From positions 1 to 64,000 of the forward strand of contig CAZTNA010000004.1 of NCBI GenBank assembly GCA_964615305.1: a stretch of DNA of 64,000 nucleotides. The letters run 5' to 3'. Position 1 is the first letter of the stretch. Each line of letters starts with the position of its first letter. The position numbers and the translations under genes were made by a program. Below the pieces are notes generated by a model, which saw only the letters and a list, made by a program, of their open reading frames with translations, was not told where the DNA came from and did not search any database. Positions 34,802 through 45,000 of the stretch are shown here, piece after piece. This DNA comes from Bog-950 sp964615305 (lineage in GTDB: Bacteria; Bacteroidota; Bacteroidia; Chitinophagales; LD1).

Positions 34802-36919
34802 ATGGGAAAGGATTTAAGTTACACGAGAAATATTGGGATTGCTGCACACATTGATGCCGGTAAAACAACAACTACCGAGCGTATTCTTTACTATACTGGT
34901 GTAAACTATAAGATTGGTGAAGTGCACGAAGGTGCGGCTACCATGGACTGGATGGAACAAGAGCAAGAGCGTGGTATTACTATCACATCTGCTGCCACTC
35001 GTTGCGCTTGGACTTGGAAAGACAAAAAATACGACATCAACATTATTGATACTCCCGGTCACGTTGACTTTACAGTTGAAGTGAATCGTTCGCTGCGCGT
35101 GTTAGACGGGTTGGTGTTTTTGTTCTCAGCGGTGGATGGTGTAGAGCCACAGTCTGAAACCAACTGGCGCCTGGCTGACAACTATAACGTAGCACGTTTG
35201 GGTTTTGTAAATAAAATGGACCGCCAGGGAGCAGACTTTTTTAACGTAGTTAACCAGGTTAAAACCATGCTGGGATCTACTCCAATGGTTATGCAGATAC
35301 CTATTGGCAGTGAAGAAAATTTTAAAGGGGTTGTTGACTTAATTACTAACGATGCTCTTATCTGGAACGAAAGCGACAAAGGTATGACATCTACAACTGT
35401 TCCAGTTCCTGATGATTTGGTAGAAGATGTTAAGATGTACCGCGAGAAAATGCTTGAGCAAGTAGCAGAGTTTGATGACCATTTAATGGAGAAATACTTT
35501 GCTGACCCTAATTCAATTTCACCGGAAGAAATTCGTGCTGCTGTTCGTAAAGCAGTAATTGCACAAAAGGTAGTTCCAATGTATTGCGGTTCAGCGTTTA
35601 AGAACAAAGGAGTTCAGGCTGTTTTAGATGCCGTGTGCGCCATACTTCCTTCTCCACAAGACAAACAGAACATTAAAGCAACAAATCCAAATACTGAAGA
35701 AGAGGTTACACTTAAACCTGATACTGACGGTCCATTTTGTGCATTAGCATTTAAAATCGCTACTGATCCGTATGTAGGTCGTCTGTGCTATTTCCGCGTT
35801 TACTCAGGAGGATTAGATAAAGGTTCTTATGTTCTAAATACCAGAACCGGTGCAAAAGAGCGTATTTCTCGTTTGTTTCAAATGCATGCAAATAAGCAAA
35901 ACCCTGTTGAGCGTGTAGAAGCTGGAGATATTGCTGCTGGTGTAGGTTTTAAAGATATACGCACAGGAGATACTCTTTGTAGTGAAGCACATCCGGTGGT
36001 TCTTGAAAGTATGAAGTTCCCAGAGCCGGTAATTTCATTAGCTATAGAACCAAAGGCACAAAAAGACTTAGATAGATTGGGTATGGCATTGGGCAAGTTG
36101 GCTGAAGAAGATCCTACTTTTAAAGTGTCTTTCGATGATCAAACAGGGCAAACCATTATTGCCGGAATGGGAGAGTTACACTTAGAGATTCTTGTTGATC
36201 GCTTAAAAAGAGAGTTTAACGTAGAGTGCAACCAAGGTGCACCACAAGTTAACTACAAAGAGTGCTTAACTAAAACTATCGAGCACCGGGAGCAATATAA
36301 AAAGCAATCAGGAGGCCGTGGTAAGTTTGCTGATATTAAAATTGAAATTGGCCCTGCCGATGAAGGACAAATAGGCCTTCAGTTTATTAACGATATTTTC
36401 GGAGGTTCGGTGCCGCGTGAGTTTATTCCACCGGTAGAAAAAGGCTTCAAAGAAGCTATGAAGACAGGTGTATTAGCAGGGTATGAGTTAGACAGTTTAA
36501 AGGTTCGCTTGTTTGATGGTTCATTCCACGCAGTTGACTCTGATGCATTGTCGTTTGAGTTATGTGCAAAGATGGCGTTCAGAAATGCAGCTAAAAACTG
36601 CAAGCCCGTTCTTCTTGAGCCAATCATGAAAGTAGAAGTTATTACTCCAGACGAAAATACCGGAGATGTTGTAGGTGACCTTAACCGCAGGAGGGGATTG
36701 CTCGAAGGAATGGAAGCGAAAGTAAATGCACAGGTTGTAAAAGCTAAAGTTCCATTGAGTGAAATGTTTGGATACGTTACTCAGCTAAGAACCTTAACTT
36801 CAGGTCGTGCAACCTCTACAATGGAATTTCACAGTTTCCAACCGGCTCCAGAAAACGTAGCTGCTGCTGTTATTGCAAAGAACCAGGGTAAAACACGGTC
36901 AAGTGCTGTAGGCGAGTAA
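34802..36919 (+). CDS. fusA: Elongation factor G
   Basis: 705-residue GTPase catalysing translocation and, with RRF (3.3 kb), ribosome recycling. G motifs: AHIDAGKTTTTERIL (P loop, about 17-31), RGITITSAAT, DTPGHVDF, NKMDRQGADF and CGSAFKNKGVQ. Domains II to V follow, with GGSVPREFIPPVEKG in domain IV. Translation starts MGKDLSYTRNIGIAAHIDAG. It lies 51 bases after rpsG. Confidence 0.98.
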   Translation: MGKDLSYTRNIGIAAHIDAGKTTTTERILYYTGVNYKIGEVHEGAATMDWMEQEQERGITITSAATRCAWTWKDKKYDINIIDTPGHVDFTVEVNRSLRVLDGLVFLFSAVDGVEPQSETNWRLADNYNVARLGFVNKMDRQGADFFNVVNQVKTMLGSTPMVMQIPIGSEENFKGVVDLITNDALIWNESDKGMTSTTVPVPDDLVEDVKMYREKMLEQVAEFDDHLMEKYFADPNSISPEEIRAAVRKAVIAQKVVPMYCGSAFKNKGVQAVLDAVCAILPSPQDKQNIKATNPNTEEEVTLKPDTDGPFCALAFKIATDPYVGRLCYFRVYSGGLDKGSYVLNTRTGAKERISRLFQMHANKQNPVERVEAGDIAAGVGFKDIRTGDTLCSEAHPVVLESMKFPEPVISLAIEPKAQKDLDRLGMALGKLAEEDPTFKVSFDDQTGQTIIAGMGELHLEILVDRLKREFNVECNQGAPQVNYKECLTKTIEHREQYKKQSGGRGKFADIKIEIGPADEGQIGLQFINDIFGGSVPREFIPPVEKGFKEAMKTGVLAGYELDSLKVRLFDGSFHAVDSDALSFELCAKMAFRNAAKNCKPVLLEPIMKVEVITPDENTGDVVGDLNRRRGLLEGMEAKVNAQVVKAKVPLSEMFGYVTQLRTLTSGRATSTMEFHSFQPAPENVAAAVIAKNQGKTRSSAVGE

Positions 36920-36973
36920 TTCTAAAAATCAAGTAACAACTAAATATTAAATCACAAAAACAACGTTCTTTTT

Positions 36974-37279
36974 ATGAGCCAACGAATCAGAATTAAACTT
37001 AAAAGCTACGACCACAACTTGGTTGACAAAAGTGCTGAGAAAATTGTAAAAACAGTAAAAAACACTGGCGCGGTAGTAAGTGGTCCTGTGCCTTTACCAA
37101 CTAATAAAAAGGTGTTTACCGTATTGCGTTCTCCACACGTGAACGCAAATAGTAAAGAGCAATTTCAACTTTGTACCTATAAGCGGTTGCTTGACATCTA
37201 CTCATCTACATCAAAAACTGTTGATGCTCTGATGAAACTGGAGTTACCTAGTGGTGTTGAAGTTGAAATTAAGGCGTAA
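36974..37279 (+). CDS. rpsJ: 30S ribosomal protein S10
   Basis: S10 is a 30S head protein that also acts as NusE in transcription antitermination. The 101 residues begin MSQRIRIKLKSYDHNLVDKS and include SGPVPLPTNKKVFTVLRSPH. It follows fusA directly, with no tuf gene between them. An exported-protein gene begins two bases after its stop. Confidence 0.97.
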   Translation: MSQRIRIKLKSYDHNLVDKSAEKIVKTVKNTGAVVSGPVPLPTNKKVFTVLRSPHVNANSKEQFQLCTYKRLLDIYSSTSKTVDALMKLELPSGVEVEIKA

Positions 37280-37281
37280 CA

Positions 37282-37485
37282 ATGGTTCGTTTCGCATTCT
37301 TATCTGCACTTTTTTTAGCCTTTACATTTAGTGCCGCAAATGCGGCTGATCTTAAGTGTGGCAAATACAAAAAGCGTCAATTGTATTTAGGCGAAAAGGG
37401 TGGTTGCTATTACCGAGTAAAAGGTAAAGATGGGAAAATGGACAAGGTGTACATTGACAAGGAAAACTGTAAAAACTGCAAATAA
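37282..37485 (+). CDS. Small exported Lys/Cys-rich protein inside the ribosomal operon
   Basis: 67 residues: a signal peptide (MVRFAFLSALFLAFTFSAANA, cut before ADLKCG) and a 46-residue basic mature part with five Cys (KCGKYKKRQLYLGEKGGCYY and ending ENCKNCK). The LYLGEKGGCYYRVKGKDGK stretch resembles the 'PBCV basic adaptor'-like GPRGGxYYxNxxGxK pattern found in small Bacteroidota proteins; this is recognition by eye, not a search result. The ATG lies two bases after the rpsJ stop, so it is probably translationally coupled and expressed at ribosomal-protein level. Function unknown. Confidence 0.75.
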   Translation: MVRFAFLSALFLAFTFSAANAADLKCGKYKKRQLYLGEKGGCYYRVKGKDGKMDKVYIDKENCKNCK

Positions 37486-37537
37486 TATTTAATCATTATG
37501 AGCCACGACTAAAAGGGCTCCTCTAAAACCAAACAAA

Positions 37538-38152
37538 ATGAAAGGAATAATCGGAAAAAAAATAGGCATGACCAGCGTGTTTGACAACGGAAAAAGCGTT
37601 GGCGTAACAGTAATAGAAGCTGGCCCATGCGTTATTACTCAAATTAAAACTGTAGAAACAGACGGTTACTATGCTACACAGTTAGCGTTTGATGAAAAGA
37701 AGGAAAAGAATACTTCGAAAGGTGCGTTGGGCCACTTTAAAAAAGCAGGAACTACGGCAAAACGCAAAGTGGTAGAGTTCCGTGACTATGATTTTGGAAA
37801 GCAAGTGGGTGATACAGTAGTAGCAACTACATTTGAAGAAGGAGATTTTATTAATGTAATAGGAACTTCAAAAGGTAAGGGTTTTCAAGGTGTTGTAAAA
37901 CGCCACGGATTCTCTGGAGTTGGAATGGGTTCTCATGGTCAGCACGACCGTCAACGTGCTCCGGGTTCATTAGGTGCATCTTCAGATCCAGCGCGGGTTA
38001 TGAAAGGTATGCGTATGGCTGGCAGAATGGGCGGAAAACGAGTTGAAACACTTAACCTTGCCATAGTTAAAATTCTGGCAGACCAAAACCTTATTTTGGT
38101 TAAAGGTTCTGTGCCTGGTTCAATAGGCTCGTATGTAGTATTAGAAGGGTAG
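37538..38152 (+). CDS. rplC: 50S ribosomal protein L3
   Basis: L3 is a 23S rRNA-binding protein near the peptidyl transferase centre. The 204 residues begin MKGIIGKKIGMTSVFDNG and include SKGKGFQGVVKRHGFSGVG, GSLGASSDPARVMKGMRMAG and the C-terminal LVKGSVPG. Normally rplD, rplW and rplB follow; here a terminator follows, so L3 is the last gene of this operon. Confidence 0.97.
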   Translation: MKGIIGKKIGMTSVFDNGKSVGVTVIEAGPCVITQIKTVETDGYYATQLAFDEKKEKNTSKGALGHFKKAGTTAKRKVVEFRDYDFGKQVGDTVVATTFEEGDFINVIGTSKGKGFQGVVKRHGFSGVGMGSHGQHDRQRAPGSLGASSDPARVMKGMRMAGRMGGKRVETLNLAIVKILADQNLILVKGSVPGSIGSYVVLEG

Positions 38153-38195
38153 GTTTTGCTGAAAAGCAGGATTCCCGATAAAGGAAAGTGAAAGG

Positions 38196-38223
38196 TCCCT
38201 CCGCTTGCGGGGGGATTTTTTTT
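38196..38223 (+). terminator. Terminator after rplC
   Basis: TCCCTCCG and CGGGGGGA form an 8-bp stem (one G-U) around CTTG, followed by eight T residues. It ends the rpsL-rplC operon. Confidence 0.88.
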
Positions 38224-38372
38224 GTGTAAATTGATAAAGCGAAAGGGTAAAACATTGTGGTTTTTGAGCAAAAAATTAGTGTTTTATGGTGTTTCAGTAT
38301 GGAGTGTAAAAAGAAATAGTTAAATCTAATTTTCAGGACGGGTAAAAATTAGGAAAATGGGAAATTAGCCAA

Positions 38373-38488
38373 TACGTTTGCCCTCGAAGAAATAATACTC
38401 TACCCCACTAAAAATACTGTTGGATGTTGCCATGGTTACACCATAGGTGACAGTCCCGTCCACCGCAAGTGAGACGGGACATTTTTTT
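38373..38488 (+). ncRNA. Candidate small RNA with its own promoter-like box and terminator
   Basis: TACGTTTG at 38373-38380 matches the -7 consensus. About 70 bases later comes a bulged hairpin (GTTGCC-ATGG, loop TTACA, CCAT-A-GGTGAC), and then a strong terminator, 38449-38488: GTCCCGTC and GACGGGAC enclosing CAC/GTG, followed by seven T residues. The terminator works only on the plus strand, while the next gene is on the minus strand and rplC already has its own terminator, so a separate transcript of about 100 bases is likely. No open frame was found. It does not show the SRP RNA GGAAGG core; family unknown. Confidence 0.5.
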
Positions 38489-38497
38489 AGAAAAGGT

Positions 38498-39649
38498 TTA
38501 TTGAACGTTTGTAAGAGATTTATTCTCGTAAATATTCTTTAGCACATTTATTACAAAATCTACATCGTCTTTAGTATTGAACTTGCTAAATGAAAAGCGT
38601 ACCGCCTTTCGATGCACATCAGCGTTTATTGCCTCAAGCACGTGCGAACCTTTTTCTGAACCACTGCTGCAGGCGCTACCACCACTAGCTGCAATGCCCG
38701 CCATATCTAAATTAAAAAGCGTTAGTTCTGCTTTCTCGTGAGGTGGCATAGAAACACTTAGTACTTTGTAGTTGCTTCCTTGTTCCGATATATCCCCATT
38801 AAATAATACACCCTTTAAGCATTCATTTAACTGCATAATCATGTATTGTTTAAGTTCAAGAATATGTGCTTTGTTCTGTTCCATTTTTTCTGTGCTTAAC
38901 TCAAGTGCCTTCCCTAATCCAACAATGCCGTAAACATTTTCGGTGCCGGCTCGCATGTTGCGTTCCTGTGCGCCACCGTCTATAAGTGGTTTAATATGAC
39001 AAGCACTGTTTATGTATACAAATCCAATTCCTTTTGGCCCATGAAATTTATGTGCGGAGCCGCTCAAAAAATGAATCTTAGTTTTCTGAAGATTAAAAGG
39101 GAAATAACCTATAGTTTGAACTGTATCGGAATGAAAGTACGCACCGTACTTTGCACACAAGTCTGAAACTGATGAAATGTTTAACAGAGTGCCAATTTCG
39201 TTGTTAGCGTGCATTAAACTTACTAATGTTTTATGATTTCTGTTGCAGAGCAAAGACTCTAAGTTTACTAAATCAACTCTTCCACAATTATCTAACTGTA
39301 CATAATCAACAACTACACCTTGAGAGTTTACGGTTTCTACAGAATGCAAAACACAGTGATGTTCTGTTTTTGATGAAATGATACGGGTAACACCTAGGTC
39401 GCGAACAGCACACTTAATAATCATGTTGCTTGCCTCGGTACCTGAACCCGTAAAAAAAATTTCGGAAGTAGATGCGTTTAGATACTTCGCAACAATTTTA
39501 CGTGCCTTTTCAACTGCCGCTTTAGTTTTACGTCCATAAGCGTGTATCGAGGACGGGTTTCCGAAGTGTTCTGTGAGATAGGGGAGCATTTCATCTAGCA
39601 CCTGTTTATCGAGCGGTGTAGTAGCTGCATTGTCGAGGTAAACTTTCAT
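38498..39649 (-). CDS. Cysteine desulfurase (IscS/NifS family)
   Basis: 383-residue PLP enzyme releasing sulfur from cysteine for iron-sulfur clusters and tRNA thiolation. Signatures: YLDNAATTPLD at the start, SKTEHHCVLHSVE, the PLP-lysine region LSGSAHKFHGPKGIGFVYI and the catalytic-Cys loop GGSACSSGSEKGS near residue 325, of class I type. No isc or suf genes are adjacent, so whether it is the general IscS or a specialised enzyme (for example a tRNA-thiolation donor) is open. Confidence 0.94.
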   Translation of the reverse strand: MKVYLDNAATTPLDKQVLDEMLPYLTEHFGNPSSIHAYGRKTKAAVEKARKIVAKYLNASTSEIFFTGSGTEASNMIIKCAVRDLGVTRIISSKTEHHCVLHSVETVNSQGVVVDYVQLDNCGRVDLVNLESLLCNRNHKTLVSLMHANNEIGTLLNISSVSDLCAKYGAYFHSDTVQTIGYFPFNLQKTKIHFLSGSAHKFHGPKGIGFVYINSACHIKPLIDGGAQERNMRAGTENVYGIVGLGKALELSTEKMEQNKAHILELKQYMIMQLNECLKGVLFNGDISEQGSNYKVLSVSMPPHEKAELTLFNLDMAGIAASGGSACSSGSEKGSHVLEAINADVHRKAVRFSFSKFNTKDDVDFVINVLKNIYENKSLTNVQ

Positions 39650-39792
39650 TGGCGTAAAAATAAAAATAGGTAGTAGAGTGATGATGCCTTCAGGCAGTTT
39701 AGTAGAGAGTACAACTTAGCTTTTCATATAACACGAAAATATATTTGACTGATATAGAAAGCTAAACTATCTTGCGTTCAACTCACATTAAA

Positions 39793-40188
39793 ATGAAGCA
39801 TTTTATTGCTGTTTTGTTTATTCTGCTCACCAGTAATACTGCTAACGCACAGTGGGAAATGCTGCTTTGTACAGGGACTGATTCATCGGCTACTTGTAAG
39901 CTATCCGGTGATACAATTAAATGGAGTGGTGATAAGGTTACTCGTTACTTGGTGCTTTCTAACAAAAACGGTGTAGGTTCAGAGAAACTGCGGTTCATGC
40001 TGTTTTTTATGAAAACTGATAAGGAAGCCGACTTGTATGCAGACTTGTCTCTTTATATTCAAGATCCTAAGGTGCTGGTTGCGGTAAAAAAGGTAATGTT
40101 TCATAAAAAAGGGACTTTTAGAATAGACGTGTTGGATGCAGTCAGTAATAACCCTCTTACTAGTGGAACCATAAGCGTGTTTGACTGA
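39793..40188 (+). CDS. Small exported protein of unknown function
   Basis: 131 residues from the ATG at 39793, giving signal peptide MKHFIAVLFILLTSNTANAQ; a TTG seven codons earlier lies against a promoter-like box (TTTG at 39744-39747, 20 bases, TATCTTGC) and is less likely. The mature part is a probable small beta-rich domain of about 110 residues with two Cys (LLCTGTD, SATCKLSG), which could form a disulfide. I do not recognise a family. It is convergent with the SBBP gene, two bases apart. Confidence 0.7.
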   Translation: MKHFIAVLFILLTSNTANAQWEMLLCTGTDSSATCKLSGDTIKWSGDKVTRYLVLSNKNGVGSEKLRFMLFFMKTDKEADLYADLSLYIQDPKVLVAVKKVMFHKKGTFRIDVLDAVSNNPLTSGTISVFD

Positions 40189-40190
40189 GG

Positions 40191-41822
40191 TTACAGCTTT
40201 ATTATTTTTTTTATGACTGTTTTTTCTCCAATTACAGTTTCTACCAAGTAAGTGCCATTTTCTTCGGGTAATTGAAGTAGGAGGGGAGTGGAACTAAGCG
40301 GATGACTTAATACCAATTGACCTTGCAGAGTGTATATTTTTACGCTGACAGGTTCATTGTTTTCAGAATTGACCAAAATACTACCAGCAGAGCAAGGGTT
40401 TGGATAAATCAAAACAGAATTTCCTATAAAATTACTGATGCCGTTTACAAATGGTTGATCATAAACAGCTACGAACAAATCATTTGCATCTGCATACTGA
40501 ACTGCTATTGTACCAAAAGTGCAGTTAATGAGATAATAGCCACAGACAGCAATTTTATCGCTCATCGGGTGCGATGCAATTCCTAAGCCACAGTCAGTGC
40601 CGGTGTTTCCAGCTTTATGTGCCCAACGTAGGCCTCCCTGCTTATTGTAACTAACTACAAAAATTTCACGATCAGGACCGGTGAGAATCTGCCCATCAAA
40701 ATCTATTTGTCTTTGAAACATGCCGGTAGCGTAAATGTTGCCCGCGGCATCTGACGTAATTCCATAGCCAATATCTAGCTGTTGACCTTTCCCAGCATGT
40801 ACCCACTGATTGTTACCATTGACATCATAATGGGCTACAAATACATCGTTGTAATCTATATTGGTTACTGTGTTATTGTCAAAATATGCAGTGCCGAAAA
40901 AGTAGCCAACCAATGAAGGGTTGCCGTCATCATCAGCAGTAATTCCATGAGCCGCATCTTCATAAGGGCCTCCGGCTTTTTTCAGCCACAATAAATTTCC
41001 ATTCACATCAAGTTTTCCAATAAAAATGTCTTGACTGGGGGTAGAAGAAGAGATAGTGTTTCCTTCTAAAGTAAAATCATTTCTAAAAAAGCCGCAGATA
41101 TAAATGGATTGATTATGACCGTAAGCTATCCCCGTAATCAGGTTAGAGTTAGTCCCCGAACATGTTTTTGCCCACCTAAGATTGCCAGATACGTCATAAG
41201 ATGCATAAAATGATTCGTTATAAATGTTTGATGTTGTCAATTGGATGTTGCCGAGGTAAATGGAGGTTTCGTATTTGCCTGAAATAAAAATATTGCTGTT
41301 ATCATCTACATCTAAAGCAGATCCGAAATCACTATTGGTGCTTCCCATTTGTTGTACCCAATTCAAATTGCCGTTTATATCGTACTTCGCAACAAACCCA
41401 TCTGTTTCGCCTCTACCAATAAGTGTGGTATTTTCAAAATAAGCAGTATCGGTAAAGTACCCAGTAAGGAACAGAGACCCGTTCTTGTATTTTATAGAGT
41501 TGCCGAGGTCATTTTTATTTCCTCCGGCAGTTTTTATCCAAATAAGTGTTCCTGTTGAACTGTATTTAGCAATAAAGATATCGTAAACACCTTTACCTTG
41601 ATAATTAGCTCCGGAAAACTCTGCTTCACCTGCAATATTTCCTGTAATGTAAGTATTTCCTAATTCATCTACAGTTACGCTACTTGCTGCGTCATTACCA
41701 ATTCCCCCTTCGCCTTTGGCCCAAACATAATTTTGTGCATTTAGACAAATGTAATCTGTGAAAAACAAAGCTGTAAAGAGGGCAACTGTAAAAACATGTA
41801 AAGGGCTTTTGTATGGCTTCAT
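40191..41822 (-). CDS. SBBP-repeat exported protein with T9SS type A sorting domain
   Basis: 543 residues: a signal peptide (cut near LNAQ), then about nine repeats of some 45-50 residues of the SBBP/beta-propeller type (such as ASSVTVDELGNTYITGNIAG and GITSDAAGNIYATGMF), and a C-terminal T9SS type A domain (VLIYPNPCSAGSILV ... KKIIKL). Probably a propeller at the cell surface. It is divergent from the 2166-residue adhesin across a 201-base region. Confidence 0.88.
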   Translation of the reverse strand: MKPYKSPLHVFTVALFTALFFTDYICLNAQNYVWAKGEGGIGNDAASSVTVDELGNTYITGNIAGEAEFSGANYQGKGVYDIFIAKYSSTGTLIWIKTAGGNKNDLGNSIKYKNGSLFLTGYFTDTAYFENTTLIGRGETDGFVAKYDINGNLNWVQQMGSTNSDFGSALDVDDNSNIFISGKYETSIYLGNIQLTTSNIYNESFYASYDVSGNLRWAKTCSGTNSNLITGIAYGHNQSIYICGFFRNDFTLEGNTISSSTPSQDIFIGKLDVNGNLLWLKKAGGPYEDAAHGITADDDGNPSLVGYFFGTAYFDNNTVTNIDYNDVFVAHYDVNGNNQWVHAGKGQQLDIGYGITSDAAGNIYATGMFQRQIDFDGQILTGPDREIFVVSYNKQGGLRWAHKAGNTGTDCGLGIASHPMSDKIAVCGYYLINCTFGTIAVQYADANDLFVAVYDQPFVNGISNFIGNSVLIYPNPCSAGSILVNSENNEPVSVKIYTLQGQLVLSHPLSSTPLLLQLPEENGTYLVETVIGEKTVIKKIIKL

Positions 41823-42023
41823 TTCATTTCAAAACAAGTAAAACTTTTTAAAATGTGATTTACCCGAAAGCGAACAAATAAAGGGGATATCTCATTATTG
41901 CTCAGATATGCTTTTTAAATTAATTCACCGGTGTTTAAAAAATCTTACCTTTTCTTGCAACTTTGCCCCCTTTGGTCATAGTCTTATATACTAAGATTAC
42001 AAACACACTTTAGGTTATACATA

Positions 42024-45000
42024 ATGATTAAAAAGTTACTTCAGGTTGTTAGTATGTTAATGTGGCTTTCTAGTAAAGTTGTGGCACAGGCACCAGCTAA
42101 TGATGATCCCTGCAATGCTATACCTCTTACAGTTGGAACTACTTGCAACTTTTCGCCATATACCAATGCAAACGCAACCGCCACAACGGGAGTTCCTGCT
42201 CCCGGGTGCGCCAGTTATGGCGGTGGTGATGTATGGTTTTCTGTTACAGTTCCATCTTCAGGAAGTTTAACTTTTAACTCAAATACCGGAGTGATAACTG
42301 ATGGAGGAATGGCAATTTATTATGCCACATCATGCAATGGAACTTTTACTCTGATAGAGTGTGATGATGATGATAGCCCCAATGGATTGATGCCTTTTAT
42401 AACCAGTGTTGGTTTAACCCCGGGCTCAACTGTTTATATACGATTCTGGGAGTATGGTAATAATGGTAACGGCACATTTCGCTTGTGTGTTTTCGATAAC
42501 TCGCCCCCCCCACCGGTACCCTCCACTACGTGTTTAACTCCCACTCCGGATATTTGCATAAATGCCTGTGATATGGGAACATTGCCTGCTCCTCCGCCAT
42601 GCAGTGGCACTGCTAATCAGGTTGGGGCAGCAGTAGCTTTTAGTTTGAGTAATATTGGGGCTACTTCCGCAAACCCGTACAGTACTATTGCGCCATGCGC
42701 AATACCTGCAGCCGATGTGTGGTACAGATTCCGAGCAACAGGCACGCAATTGCTTCTTTCTCTAACTAGCACCACCGATGTTTTGAATCAGCCAAATGTA
42801 AGTCTGTATAATGGGAGTAATTGCAATGCTTTACTTCCTGTTCAGTGTTTTGTGGGAACAGTTGCAGGACTAGCTGTTACCTACGCCCCGTTAACTCCCA
42901 ATGATTATTACTACATACAAATTTCAGGTGCTGATCCAGCTGACGTAGGCAACTTTAATCTACAACTTTCTAACAACACACTTTGTGCCACATGTTTGTT
43001 GGGCAGCGATTTAACTGTAACACCTGCTCCGGTAAACGGCACTTATAACGCTGGACAAACGGTTGACTTTTGCTTTACTGTTACTAATTATAACCAAACA
43101 GCTGTTAACTGGCTACATGGTGTAGATTTGAATTTTGGACCAGGCTGGGATGTAGCAACGCTTACACCGACTTCGATACCTGGATCGTGTAATGTAACGG
43201 CTGGAGCCAATTGGGGATTTTACAATAGTGTAACCGGTACAGCCCTTGGTGTAACATACGGACCAGGTTTTTTTTATGAAACTTCTTCCGGTGGCCCCGG
43301 ACTTGACGGAAACCCCGGAAACAACTTTGGTGATGCGGGAGTTGGAACCACATGCCCACGTACATTTTGCTGGCGTATAACTACAAATCAGACCGGATCT
43401 TGTATAGATGGAGCCAGTTTAAATGTTGCAATAAACACAACTGGCGATTATGAGTCAGGTTCATGGACAAGTTCTGGCTGTACTCAAGACCCTATTGTAA
43501 ATTTTAATGCGGCCCTATCTTGCTGCCCACAGGCGTTAATTTCTACGGTGCCATGCACTTGCGGCTCAACCAATGGATCAGCAACTGCTACGGGGCAAGG
43601 TTTAAACCCTCCGTTTGATTACACATGGTCCGATGCTTTGGGAACAACTTTACAAACGGTAGTAAACGTGGCGGGATCGAACACTTTGAGTGGCTTATTG
43701 CCCGGTCAATATTTTGTAACTGTTGTTGATGCCAATAACTGTACATCCATACAAACAGCCACAGTTGCTTCTACTGGTAGCATAACTGCTACCGCAAACA
43801 ATACCGGACCATACTGCCCTGGAGGAACTATTAGCCTGAGTTCTACCGCAGGCGCAACTTCTTATGCTTGGAGCGGCCCATCAGGATTTACAGCGACTAC
43901 TCAAAACGCTACCCAATCTTCTGCTACCGTTGCTATGAGCGGTACATACACTGTAACTATTACAGATGCTGGTGGTTGCACCGCCACAGCTACCACAAAT
44001 GTGATGGTTAATCCTAACCCAACTGCGTCAATTACACCTGTATCAGGTGCCATTTGCAGCGGACAAATTACTACACTAACAGCCAGTGGAGGGGGAACTT
44101 ATTTATGGAGCAATGCAGCATCTTCAGCTGCAGTTTCGGTTTCCCCTGTTGGTACTACCACCTACACAGTTACGGTTACCAATAACGGGTGCTCAGACAC
44201 GGCTACAGCCACAGTAAATGTAAATGCAAACCCAATTGCCAGCATAAGCCCGGCTACATCTACTATTTGTAACGGGCAAAGTACATCACTTACCGCTAGC
44301 GGTGGAGTCAGCTATATGTGGAGCAATTTTACTAACACAGCATCTATTACAGTTTCACCATCCATTACAACTTCTTTCACAGTAACAGTAACCGATGCAA
44401 ACGCTTGTACTGCCACAGCAACAGGGAGTGTAGTAGTAAATAGTAATCCGATGGCGGTTGTTAATCCGGCAAGTGATACTGTTTGCATTGGGGTTAGCAC
44501 TACGCTTACAGCTAGTGGGGGTAATTCATACTTGTGGAGCAATGGAGCTAACACATCATCCATTACAGTTACACCCATTGCCAATATTACATTTACGGTT
44601 ACCGTAACGGATGCCAATACATGCACTTCTACAACATCAGCATCGGTAAATGTTAACGGCCTGCCAATACCAACAATTTCACCGGCTAACGTAACTATTT
44701 GTAACGGACAGAGCACTACTCTTACAGCAAATGGAGGAATAAGTTATTTGTGGAGCAATACTGCTACTACATCGGGCATTACTGTTTCTCCGTTAATCAC
44801 CACCACTTATACAATAACCGTTACAGATGCTAATAATTGTTCCTCAAGCACCAGCAGAACAGTTAATGTAAATCCGAACCCAATTCCGGCAATAAATCCC
44901 GCAAGTGTAACTATATGTAATGGAAACAGTACTACATTAACTGCCACTGGTGGAACAAATTACTTATGGAGCAATGCTGCCAACACGGTATCTATTACCG

